Of a stretch of DNA of 9,340 nucleotides, positions 1-6,033 are shown piece after piece. The stretch's first letter is position 1; each line of letters opens with the position of its first letter. The position numbers were made by a program, and so were the translations under genes. Below the pieces are notes generated by a model. It was not told the origin of the DNA, did not search any database, and was given only the letters and a program-made list of their open reading frames with translations. This stretch comes from Bacillota bacterium (lineage in GTDB: Bacteria; Bacillota; Clostridia; Lachnospirales; Lachnospiraceae): contig JAEZZO010000007.1 of assembly GCA_023418475.1 (NCBI GenBank), positions 1 to 9,340 of the forward strand, given 5' to 3'.

Positions 1-60
1 GAAGACCTTGAGTATTATATGCCTTGGTCAGAGGATGTTCAGGAAGCATGTAAGAAGTAA
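1..60 (+). CDS. IS66 transposase (TnpC), C-terminal fragment
   Basis: Frame 1 is open from the first base to the TAA at 58-60 and gives 19 residues with the core LEYYMPWSEDVQ. A Leu-x-x-(Met/Leu)-Pro-Trp-(Ser/Asn) motif close to the stop is the usual ending of the large IS66 transposase (IS66_C region). That enzyme is a DDE transposase that cuts and joins the element's ends. Only the extreme C-terminus is visible, so nothing can be said about catalytic residues or whether the copy is intact. The IS end 67 bases downstream supports the call. Confidence 0.65.
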   Translation, partial: EDLEYYMPWSEDVQEACKK

Positions 61-127
61 GCTTCGAGGCTGGTATTATAACTGGCCTCGTATTAATTTA
101 CAAGGCACCCAGTTGTTGATCGCTTAC
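1..127 (+). mobile_element. Right end of an IS66-family insertion sequence
   Basis: The window starts inside an insertion sequence. A transposase tail ends at 60, followed by a short non-coding end that finishes in CGCTTAC at 121-127. Read on the minus strand this is GTAAGCG, the typical start of IS66-family terminal inverted repeats. A hairpin (65-74 with 81-90, two G-T wobbles, loop ATTATA) lies between the transposase stop and the terminus. From about 128 the sequence abruptly becomes helicase coding sequence, which fixes the junction. The left end and the expected 8-bp target duplication are outside the window, so family assignment rests on the transposase tail and terminus only. Confidence 0.72.
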
Positions 128-1287
128 CTTTAAAACAATTTTATCAGCTTATCTATCCATATATTGTTATTGATGAATTTCAAGATACAAATTTCTTAAG
201 CTGGAAGTTGATTAAATTATTAATAACTCCAAATACAAAATTATTTTTCATGGGAGATTCCTTACAAAGAATTTATGGGTTTATTGGAGCTATTCCTGAC
301 TTGCTATATTTGGCAGAGGAGGAGTTCTCAATGACAAAAATCTCTTTAAACAAAAATTATCGTTTTAGATTTAATACAAATATGCTTTTATTGGATAGAA
401 ATATTAGGCGCAATGCAGAAAACTTTTTAAATCCTAAGATTGTAGAAAATGCAAAAATCAATTTGTCTTATTTTAATAAGCAAGAGGAGGAAGCGATATA
501 TGTTTCGTTGACAATTCAAGATCTTTTAAAGTCACCAGATAATACAGTTGCTATATTAATTCAACAGAGGAATCCTAATATTGATTTAATACTAGAACAG
601 TTAGAGGCGGATGAAATTGATTATTTTTATGCATTATTTACAGATGATGATCCTGAATATATAAAGTTTCATCAAGAAACTTTAAACACATTTTTTTCTG
701 TACTACAGAATAGTAGATCCAAGCGAATAAACAAATTACTTTTAAATAAGGTGTATCGCAAAATATGTAATACATATAAAGATACGAAAAGTAAAGTTAT
801 CCAGTCGTTATTAATACTGATGGAGGCTTTTTTTGAAAAGTTACTTTCTGAATATGGATTCTTAAATGATGAAGAAAAAATTTCATTTATTAATGATACT
901 ATAGAAAATAGAGCGTTAAAACAAAGTATGGACTATGTAGAAAATCGAGTTTTTGTTTCTACTGTCCATGGAGCTAAGGGATTAGAATGGAATTATGTTA
1001 TGCTACCAGATATGGAACCTTATGTATTTCCGAGCTTTAGCAGTTTATGTGGTGCCTGTGACTTTCAAACTGGACGAATTAATGCAGGTGATTATTGCCG
1101 TATACAAGTTGAGAATCACACTGAGAAAGAGATTTTAGAGGAATTAAGTGTATTTTACGTAGCCATAACTCGTGCAAAAAAAGAAGTTATTTTTTCTGCT
1201 TCGAGAAAACGTTATAATGCATCTGGTGAGATTAAAAATTCTAAAATTAGTTGTTTACTTTGTTTGCCCGGTATTAGTCTAGAATAA
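128..1287 (+). pseudogene. 5'-truncated UvrD/PcrA-like SF1 DNA helicase, cut by the IS
   Basis: The frame is open from the IS junction to TAA at 1285-1287, about 385 codons. It carries the C-terminal two thirds of a superfamily 1A helicase: motif II DEFQD (172-186), motif III GDSLQRIYGF (from 253), a motif IV-like LNKNYR (around 340-363), motif V STVHGAKGLEW (958-990) and motif VI VAITRAKK (1159-1182). The Walker A/motif I and Q-motif regions that precede motif II by roughly 100-200 residues are missing, because the IS66 end sits only 15 codons before motif II. The TTG at 208 lies between motifs II and III and is not a credible start. ATP-dependent 3'-5' unwinding is the family role, but this remnant lacks the nucleotide-binding loop and should be inactive. 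The GDxLQRIYGFIGA form of motif III suggests an accessory or defence-associated helicase rather than housekeeping PcrA. A Gabija GajB-type origin is possible but unproven. Confidence 0.85.
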
Positions 1288-1303
1288 TTCGTGTTAAAAG
1301 CTA

Positions 1304-1352
1304 CTTGTTTGAAGATATAAAGCCCAATATTGTCTAATAATCTTCTTTCAAG
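1304..1352 (+). terminator. Possible weak terminator hairpin after helicase remnant
   Basis: CTTG-ttt-GAAGAT (1304-1316) can pair with ATCTTC-ttt-CAAG (1340-1352), leaving a 3x3 internal loop. It lies 17 bases after the helicase stop. There is no real T tract behind it (GGTTAATATTT), so termination is uncertain. Confidence 0.22.
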
Positions 1353-1582
1353 GGTTAATATTTACAGTTTTCTTGAAGTTTGGATTCTGATTAATATAAA
1401 TATGATCATCCATCATAATTCGCAAAAAGTGGAATTGGTGATGGAATTGACCACAGGTACGCTAAATAATACTGAGTTACTGCAAGCTAACAATTACAGT
1501 TGATCTCGATACTCACATTCCGCTAGTATCAAGGTTAATGAAATGTAAAAAACTTTTGTATAGGGTGTGGAAAATAAGGATA

Positions 1583-1612
1583 TTATAGTTTGTTGAAATT
1601 TTAAGATATAAT
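1583..1612 (+). promoter_or_regulatory. Probable promoter of the FRG gene
   Basis: A perfect TATAAT lies at 1607-1612, 57 bases before the FRG start codon. The best upstream hexamer at 18 bp is TTATAG (1583-1588), a weak -35, so the call rests mainly on the -10. Confidence 0.4.
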
Positions 1613-1669
1613 ATGTCATATGTAATAAGGCTATATGAATAAACAGAATTTACAGTACAAGGGGAAACT

Positions 1670-2632
1670 ATGTTATCGATGAATAATTATCATACTACAA
1701 TAAGCTTTGAGGACTTTCTAAAGTTTATCCGAGAGATTAAAAGTAATAACCCAAATGTTTGGTTCCGTGGTGTAAGCAAAGCAAGTTATCGCCTGCTACC
1801 ATCTGCTTATCGGAGTATGAAAGTCGTACCTTTTCTCATGAATGGTGAGAAAGGATTAGGTAATGAATATAAAAATCTTGAAATCATTGTAGATGATCCA
1901 AACTATTTGAATGTCATAAATCTCTTTAAGGATAAAATTAGAGAATTGGAGGGGGATTTGAAATTCAATAATGAGTTTGAATGGATGTTCTATGCACAGC
2001 ATTATGGGTTTCCTACCTGTTCGATGGATTGGACAACCGACCCTCTAGTGGCGTTATACTTTGCAATACAAGCCGATAATATTTCACTCAATCTAGATAG
2101 TCTGGCAATTAGTAGAGAATGTATGAATAGACAGTATGGTGAGTTGACGGATCGTGCGGCTGCAATCTATATACTTGATCCTGCACGTTTAAACCAAGAA
2201 TCCGCTTTGGTGGATAAATCGGAACCATTCAGTTTAGATGATCCAAGAGATTCTGCATTTCTAGAGAAAGTTATTACTAGAAATTGGAATAGCAAAAATC
2301 ATACCCCAATTGCAATATTAGGCTCACGACGAGATCGAAGAATGGTACGACAATCTGGAAATTTTACATTTCATTCAAGTCATTACTTGACTCCGATAGA
2401 TAAGGTGGAAGTTTTACGTAAGGATGGATTGACAAAAATTATTATTCCTTATTGTATTATAAATGAATTACGATGCATACTTAGAGCACTTAGCATAACA
2501 TCCGATTCTATTCTTCCAGATGATCCCAAAGATTTAGTAGTGCGGGAATTGAAAACTTTCGCTAATTCAATGTTTGATAGTGCTGTTGAGAGAATTGGAG
2601 GACATGCATTTGCTAATCTTAATACATTTTAA
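1670..2632 (+). CDS. FRG domain-containing protein
   Basis: This is a 320-residue soluble protein with an FRG domain, named after a conserved Phe-Arg-Gly motif, here WFRG at residues 31-34. The rest of the family pattern is present: RLLPSAYR (41-48), the central AQHYGFPTCSMDW (109-121) followed by a hydrophobic DPLVALYFAI helix (124-133), and a late RMVRQSGNFTF block (224-234). The biochemical activity of FRG domains is not established as far as I know; the proteins are frequent in defence and mobile islands. The start at 1670 is preceded by AAGGGG (1659-1664) with a 5-base gap; a second ATG three codons later is possible. There is no signal peptide or membrane segment. Its own promoter and intact frame next to an IS-broken helicase suggest it outlived the rest of its cluster. 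The family call is secure; the function is unknown. Confidence 0.85.
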   Translation: MLSMNNYHTTISFEDFLKFIREIKSNNPNVWFRGVSKASYRLLPSAYRSMKVVPFLMNGEKGLGNEYKNLEIIVDDPNYLNVINLFKDKIRELEGDLKFNNEFEWMFYAQHYGFPTCSMDWTTDPLVALYFAIQADNISLNLDSLAISRECMNRQYGELTDRAAAIYILDPARLNQESALVDKSEPFSLDDPRDSAFLEKVITRNWNSKNHTPIAILGSRRDRRMVRQSGNFTFHSSHYLTPIDKVEVLRKDGLTKIIIPYCIINELRCILRALSITSDSILPDDPKDLVVRELKTFANSMFDSAVERIGGHAFANLNTF

Positions 2633-2698
2633 ATTAAGATTTTAACATCATTTTTTCTTTAATATATATGTACAAATGTAGCTTACAAATCTAGTACA

Positions 2699-2719
2699 TT
2701 GGGGCAAAGTTGGGGCAAA
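2699..2719 (+). repeat. Tandem direct repeat TTGGGGCAAA x2
   Basis: TTGGGGCAAA occurs at 2699-2708 and again at 2710-2719, one base apart. Reading frames across it give short tails such as STLGQSWGKP-stop or YIGAKLGQTLI-stop. These resemble the last residues of some clostridial tyrosine integrases, but no upstream integrase sequence survives. It could equally be a recombinase binding repeat. An ATGTAC/GTACAT inverted pair flanks the left side. Confidence 0.5.
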
Positions 2720-2803
2720 CCTTAATATAGTGGTTTCAAAAAAATATAAATTATTTTTAAATATATCTGAAAGCCTTGAAGACAGGGCATTCCACACAAA
2801 AGC

Positions 2804-2837
2804 AAAACCCCTATGACGCCATTGCCATAGGGGTTTT
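2804..2837 (+). terminator. Strong bidirectional-type intrinsic terminator
   Basis: AAAACCCCTATG (2804-2815) and CATAGGGGTTTT (2826-2837) form a perfect 12-bp stem with a 10-base loop. A on the left and T on the right give a U-ended stem in both directions. It could end transcription from the FRG gene (172 bases upstream) or block leftward transcription into the island. Confidence 0.7.
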
Positions 2838-2880
2838 ACTAAAAAGGGGAGGATAAGTATTTAACTTCTCTTTGGTAATC

Positions 2881-2905
2881 ATAATTGGAGGGGGAGTCCA
2901 ATTAT
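2881..2905 (+). promoter_or_regulatory. Hairpin displaying a Shine-Dalgarno-like loop
   Basis: ATAATTGGA (2881-2889) and TCCAATTAT (2897-2905) form a perfect 9-bp stem around the loop GGGGGAG. The purine-rich loop looks like a ribosome-binding site, and the right arm overlaps the ATG at 2904. This arrangement could control translation of the short frame that follows, but there is no independent support for expression. Confidence 0.3.
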
Positions 2906-2957
2906 GAAAGAGCATACGCATTTACATCCTTCACGGAACGCCTTTGTTCCACATTAG
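2904..2957 (+). CDS. Possible 17-residue leader-like peptide
   Basis: ATG at 2904 opens 17 codons, MKEHTHLHPSRNAFVPH, ending in TAG at 2955-2957. A GGAGGGGGAG tract lies 7 bases upstream. The peptide is rich in His (four of 17) and Pro, without a hydrophobic segment. A GGAAC/GTTCC hairpin (2935-2950) lies within its 3' half. It matches no leader peptide I recognise, and a frame this short can occur by chance. The next gene has its own promoter downstream, so an attenuation role for that gene is not obvious. Confidence 0.15.
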   Translation: MKEHTHLHPSRNAFVPH

Positions 2958-3016
2958 GATATTACTATTATGATACACAAATTCATTATTTATACATCGT
3001 AAAAAAATAATTACCA

Positions 3017-3045
3017 TAGAAATTTTTATTAATTCATGCTATAAT
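3017..3045 (+). promoter_or_regulatory. Extended -10 promoter of the SEC-C gene
   Basis: TAGAAA (3017-3022) is 17 bp from a perfect TATAAT (3040-3045), which is preceded by TGC, making an extended -10. Transcription would begin near 3052, about 85 bases before the preferred start codon. Confidence 0.6.
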
Positions 3046-3136
3046 CGCAAAGAAGGTTAGAACAGGCATTTAATTCAAGAAAAATGGGTTATAAAATGCT
3101 TGTTTATCAGTAAATGTACGAGGAAGGATGAAAAAC

Positions 3137-3643
3137 ATGAGTTTATTGCAAGAGTGGAGAGAGCGTGCATATGGAAAAGATATGAATGACCGCTCCGGTC
3201 AGTTATTCTGGGATAATTATTTTAATATTGAAAAGGGAATCTATAAGAGTATTCTTTCAGATGCAGAAAAAGTCTGGGAGGGAACAGTTGCATCCCTTGC
3301 TAAGGAATTTGATACGGATATAAGTGTGTTTGTTGGTTTCCTGGATGGTATTAATGACAGTTTGAAAGATCTTAATCCGATTGAGGAAATGGACCAGGAT
3401 ACCTCCATTAAAATACAGATTGATAAAGAAAAATTATATTATAATATGGTAGAAGCGAAAGCTGATTGGCTTTATGGAATGGAAGAATGGGATGCTATTT
3501 TAACACCTGAGCGTAGAAAAGAACTATACCGTGAACAAAAGGCCTCCGGTACGATAGTGAAGGATAAAAAAGTAGGACGCAACGATCCCTGTCCCTGCGG
3601 AAGCGGCAAAAAGTATAAGAAATGCTGCGGTATGAACGAATAG
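3137..3643 (+). CDS. SEC-C motif (zinc-binding) small protein
   Basis: A 168-residue cytoplasmic protein. Its last 22 residues form a SEC-C motif, the zinc-binding module first seen at the SecA C-terminus: VGRNDPCPCGSGKKYKKCC with Cys at 152, 154, 163 and 164. The N-terminal ~145 residues are an acidic, largely helical region I do not recognise. SEC-C modules are thought to mediate protein contact (for example SecB or ribosome binding by SecA), but stand-alone proteins are mostly uncharacterised. The start was moved from the ATG at 3128 to the ATG at 3137. AGGAAGG (3121-3127) touches the first ATG with almost no gap but sits about 8 bases before the second. If 3128 is used, three residues (MKN) are added. 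It is transcribed alone from its own promoter and converges on the XRE gene. Confidence 0.85.
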   Translation: MSLLQEWRERAYGKDMNDRSGQLFWDNYFNIEKGIYKSILSDAEKVWEGTVASLAKEFDTDISVFVGFLDGINDSLKDLNPIEEMDQDTSIKIQIDKEKLYYNMVEAKADWLYGMEEWDAILTPERRKELYREQKASGTIVKDKKVGRNDPCPCGSGKKYKKCCGMNE

Positions 3644-3669
3644 TAATAGAGTAGGATAGAATAGAATTG

Positions 3670-3757
3670 GAGGAGCAACGGCAAATTCATTTTCTGAAAA
3701 TAATCTGTGAGAAAGTTTGATTATTTCCAAAAGAAAAAGAATTTGTAATTGCTCCTC
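3670..3757. repeat. Long imperfect palindrome between convergent genes
   Basis: GAGGAGCAA-cgg-CAAATTC at the left (3670-3688) mirrors GAATTTG-taa-TTGCTCCTC at the right (3739-3757). The symmetry continues inward through AT-rich arms to ATAATC/GATTAT around a 13-base loop (3706-3718). Each arm is about 36-39 bases with a few mismatches and one small bulge. It lies 27 bases after the SEC-C stop and 30 bases after the XRE stop, so a shared bidirectional terminator is the simplest role. A short runoff ATTTTAT follows on the plus strand. Its length exceeds ordinary terminators, so a small palindromic mobile repeat is an alternative. Confidence 0.6.
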
Positions 3758-3787
3758 ATTTTATAAGAAAAAGAATAAGCTGTGAAT

Positions 3788-4126
3788 TCACTGATTATCC
3801 TGTTTATAGATTAGATATTTTACATATTTTTTAATTTCAAAAACATTTTCAGAAGATAGTTGTTGATATAAATCAAAAAATTCAACGATATCTTTGTCAA
3901 GCACTTCTCCGCCTACCGGCAGATAGGAATCCGTAACTCCAAGCAGATAATCACAGGTGACGTCAAAATACTTCGATAAAGCAATTAGTTTTTCAAAGGA
4001 AGGCTCATTTCTTTCAGATTCATAATTGGAAATAGCAGTTGGCTTTAATCCAAGTATATCAGCTAATTCACCCTGCGTCAGCTTGTTTTTCTGTCTCAGT
4101 TGTTTCAAGCGTACATTAAAATTCAT
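3788..4126 (-). CDS. XRE-family transcriptional regulator (HTH_3)
   Basis: A 112-residue DNA-binding protein with a Cro/CI-type helix-turn-helix over residues 5-62. LTQGELADILGLKPTAISNYE (16-36) holds the two recognition helices, and the CDYLLGV end of the fold follows at 59-65. The C-terminal 40 residues (VLDKDIVEFFDLYQQL...) are helical and probably dimerise. The ATG at 4126 has AAAGGA six bases upstream (4138-4133). The promoter is consensus, and a perfect palindrome covers the likely transcription start, which suggests autorepression. It is divergent from the histidine kinase gene with 292 bases between start codons, so it might also act on that promoter. Its inducer and targets are unknown; it may be a chromosomal regulator or a phage-derived repressor. 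Confidence 0.88.
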   Translation of the reverse strand: MNFNVRLKQLRQKNKLTQGELADILGLKPTAISNYESERNEPSFEKLIALSKYFDVTCDYLLGVTDSYLPVGGEVLDKDIVEFFDLYQQLSSENVFEIKKYVKYLIYKQDNQ

Positions 4127-4159
4127 ATGGCATCCTTTCCTATGCTTTCATACTGCACG

Positions 4160-4181
4160 ATTTGTGATTTTTAACACAAAT
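4160..4181. promoter_or_regulatory. Candidate operator for the XRE repressor
   Basis: ATTTGTG (4160-4166) and CACAAAT (4175-4181) form a perfect 7-bp inverted repeat with an 8-base spacer. It lies immediately after the -10 of the XRE promoter, over the expected transcription start, where a bound dimer would block initiation. Binding by this XRE protein is inferred from position and symmetry. Confidence 0.5.
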
Positions 4182-4211
4182 ATTATATATCTATGAATTT
4201 AATGGTGTCAA
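4182..4211 (-). promoter_or_regulatory. Consensus promoter of the XRE gene
   Basis: On the minus strand TTGACA (4211-4206) and TATAAT (4187-4182) are both perfect sigma-A hexamers, 18 bp apart, 56 bases upstream of the XRE start codon. Confidence 0.75.
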
Positions 4212-4306
4212 TAATAAAAAGAGTGAAATTTTTATTAATATTTTGCTATTGCAAATATGGAATAGAATTTGATGTTTTGGTATAGACTAGCCGGGTGAAA
4301 ATCCAT

Positions 4307-4339
4307 TTGACAAATGTTAAAAAGAAAGTATCATATAAT
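4307..4339 (+). promoter_or_regulatory. Probable promoter of the histidine kinase operon
   Basis: A perfect TTGACA lies at 4307-4312. TATCAT (4329-4334) follows at 16 bp and is the best-spaced -10. A perfect TATAAT at 4334-4339 is 21 bp away, too far for normal pairing. The kinase start codon is about 80 bases downstream. Confidence 0.5.
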
Positions 4340-4418
4340 ATATAAGAAAATAATGGAAGAATATAGGCGAATTAGTAAAAAACTCTGCTTTTTCGTAAAT
4401 TATTAGCGAGGAATAACG

Positions 4419-5939
4419 ATGAAAAAGTTTCACATTCCAGTTAAATTTTCGAAATATAATTTGATTTTGAAAACATCACAAGAAATAATCATTTTCTTTG
4501 ACAGACAGGGACGAGTTTTCGATTGCAGTGAAACTGCCAGGGAAGTGCTAGGATATGACAGGGATATCTATCGAATTACTATTGACAAAATCTTTAAGAA
4601 TGCATTTTCATTTTCAGAGAATAAGCTGCAAGTTGAAGGCAAATATAAGAAATCGGTTCAGGAAGCGGTTGCGTACCGTAAGAATATGACCTGTTTCCCT
4701 GTTAATTTAAAGGTTTCGGTTATAGACAGTGAAATTAAGTATATTGGAATCTGTACAGCGGTAAATATAATGGAGAAGAAAGAGGTTGTACAGGAATTAA
4801 ATATCGTGAAAAATGAGATGAAGAGTTATAACCAGATCAGCAGCGAATTGGTTGCCAGAATTGCTCATGAACTTAGAACGCCGATTAATGGAATATTGGG
4901 CTTTTGTAATAATTTGATGGATACGGAATTAAACCAGGAACAGAAAGAAGCCATGGAGATAATTAAAAGATGCTGCTCCAGTATGAATGCCATTGTGAAT
5001 GACCTCCTGGATTTTGCTAAAATAACAAATAATAAATTAGTACTCGAACGAAGAGAATTTAGCTTTAGTGGATTTATGAAACATGTAGTTGACTTGAATT
5101 CCATTTATATTAATGAAAAGGGATTAAAGCTTCTACTTGATATTGCCGATGATATACCTGACAGGGTGATCGGGGATGAGCTTAGACTGACACAGATACT
5201 AAATAATTTGATGTCAAATGCTGTGAAATTTACTCCATCCGGACAAATAAGCCTGGAGGTGGTAAAACAACAGCAGACGAAGAGGTTTGTTGAATTGTTT
5301 TTCATGGTGAATGATACGGGAATAGGAATAAGCCGGGAAGAAAAAGATAAACTGTTTAAAAGCTTTTCGCAGGTGGATAGTTCGATTACCAGAAGATTTG
5401 GCGGAACAGGTCTGGGACTTTCCATTAGTAAAAAACTGGTTGAGGCAATGCATGGCACCATTGATGTAGAAAGTGAAAAGAATATGGGAAGTACCTTTAC
5501 CTTTTCTGTACGTCTTGGTTTGCCGGGTAAAACGCATTATGAAAAAAATGAAATTATGGAGTGGGATGATTATGAGATTTCGGAGTACAGTACGATGGAA
5601 GAAATGTTTCCCAATAGTACTGAGTTATCCGATGTAGAGTATATTGATAATCGTCTGAAAGGTATTGTTCCAAAGAATACAGAAGATGGCGACAATTTGA
5701 TGGATATTTATGTTGCTGAAGTGGATGATTTAATGGAAAAAATAGCGATTTGTCTGGAAATGGAGAATTGGGAAAAAGCAGAGGAATTAGCAGATAGAAT
5801 TAAAGCACTAATCCCAAAGAATCATATTAATAATTCAAAAAATACGTTACGTTTATTAATGGCAATCAGAAAAGAAGATCATGATTTAGCGCTTTCTTTG
5901 TTAGAGGAATGTAAAAGTAGTATGCTAAAGGAGAAATAA
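4419..5939 (+). CDS. Soluble PAS sensor histidine kinase with degenerate C-terminal Hpt-like domain
   Basis: A 506-residue kinase without a membrane segment, so it should sense a cytoplasmic signal. Domains: PAS-like (about 15-120), a short coiled linker, HisKA with phospho-accepting His150 in RIAHELRTP, and HATPase_c with N box NNLMSNAVKFT (N267), G1 NDTGIG (298-303), F box FKSFSQ (313-318), G2 GGTGLGLS (328-335) and GST (357-359). All catalytic motifs are intact. After a ~60-residue acidic linker, residues 426-503 read as a helical Hpt-like bundle, but the expected AHxLKG is ADRIKAL with Asp459 in place of the His. GAGGAA (4408-4413) precedes ATG 4419 by five bases. The response regulator follows after 94 bases, presumably in one operon. 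It probably phosphorylates that regulator directly. Kinase certainty is high; the Hpt reading is moderate. Confidence 0.92.
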   Translation: MKKFHIPVKFSKYNLILKTSQEIIIFFDRQGRVFDCSETAREVLGYDRDIYRITIDKIFKNAFSFSENKLQVEGKYKKSVQEAVAYRKNMTCFPVNLKVSVIDSEIKYIGICTAVNIMEKKEVVQELNIVKNEMKSYNQISSELVARIAHELRTPINGILGFCNNLMDTELNQEQKEAMEIIKRCCSSMNAIVNDLLDFAKITNNKLVLERREFSFSGFMKHVVDLNSIYINEKGLKLLLDIADDIPDRVIGDELRLTQILNNLMSNAVKFTPSGQISLEVVKQQQTKRFVELFFMVNDTGIGISREEKDKLFKSFSQVDSSITRRFGGTGLGLSISKKLVEAMHGTIDVESEKNMGSTFTFSVRLGLPGKTHYEKNEIMEWDDYEISEYSTMEEMFPNSTELSDVEYIDNRLKGIVPKNTEDGDNLMDIYVAEVDDLMEKIAICLEMENWEKAEELADRIKALIPKNHINNSKNTLRLLMAIRKEDHDLALSLLEECKSSMLKEK

Positions 5940-6033
5940 GAAAAGAAGTGAGGATATAGCAGCGTTAACTTCTAAGTTTGCACTATGTTTCTCCATTATT
6001 TACAGGTATAACATAAGCAGAAATGGAGGAAAT

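Larger units (their letters stand above)
1288..1669. other. Intergenic stretch, no recognisable gene
   Basis: About 380 bases separate the helicase remnant from the FRG gene. Reading all frames gives only short open stretches; the longest, about 60 codons ending in TGA near 1503, matches nothing I recognise and has no ribosome-binding site. The segment holds an imperfect hairpin just after the helicase stop and, at its right end, the probable FRG promoter. It could contain decayed coding sequence, but I cannot support that. Confidence 0.5.
2633..3127. other. Gene-poor boundary region between island and SEC-C gene
   Basis: Nearly 500 bases contain no full-size gene. In order they hold an AT-rich run, a tandem TTGGGGCAAA repeat (2699-2719), more AT-rich DNA, a strong symmetrical terminator hairpin (2804-2837), a hairpin with a purine-rich loop overlapping a 17-codon reading frame (2881-2957), a second small hairpin (2935-2950), and the promoter of the SEC-C gene (3017-3045). 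The mix is what one would expect at an island boundary, but no attachment site could be proven. Confidence 0.55.

Noticed and set aside
208..1287. Complete helicase gene starting at TTG 208
   Set aside because: Motif II (DEFQD) lies upstream of 208 in the same open frame and no ribosome-binding site precedes the TTG. The gene is a truncated remnant, not a 359-residue protein.
1321..1503. Open stretch of about 60 codons between helicase and FRG gene
   Set aside because: No ribosome-binding site and no recognisable similarity; length is expected by chance in AT-rich DNA.
3472..3730. Minus-strand frames opposite the SEC-C gene
   Set aside because: They mirror the SEC-C coding sequence and the palindrome, have no ribosome-binding site and show no domain.
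4865..5537. Minus-strand frames opposite the histidine kinase
   Set aside because: They lie wholly within conserved kinase motifs on the other strand and carry no protein pattern of their own.
5940..6033. Separate promoter or terminator between kinase and regulator
   Set aside because: Only a 6-bp AGAAGT/ACTTCT repeat is seen, with no T run and no well-spaced promoter pair; co-transcription is simpler.
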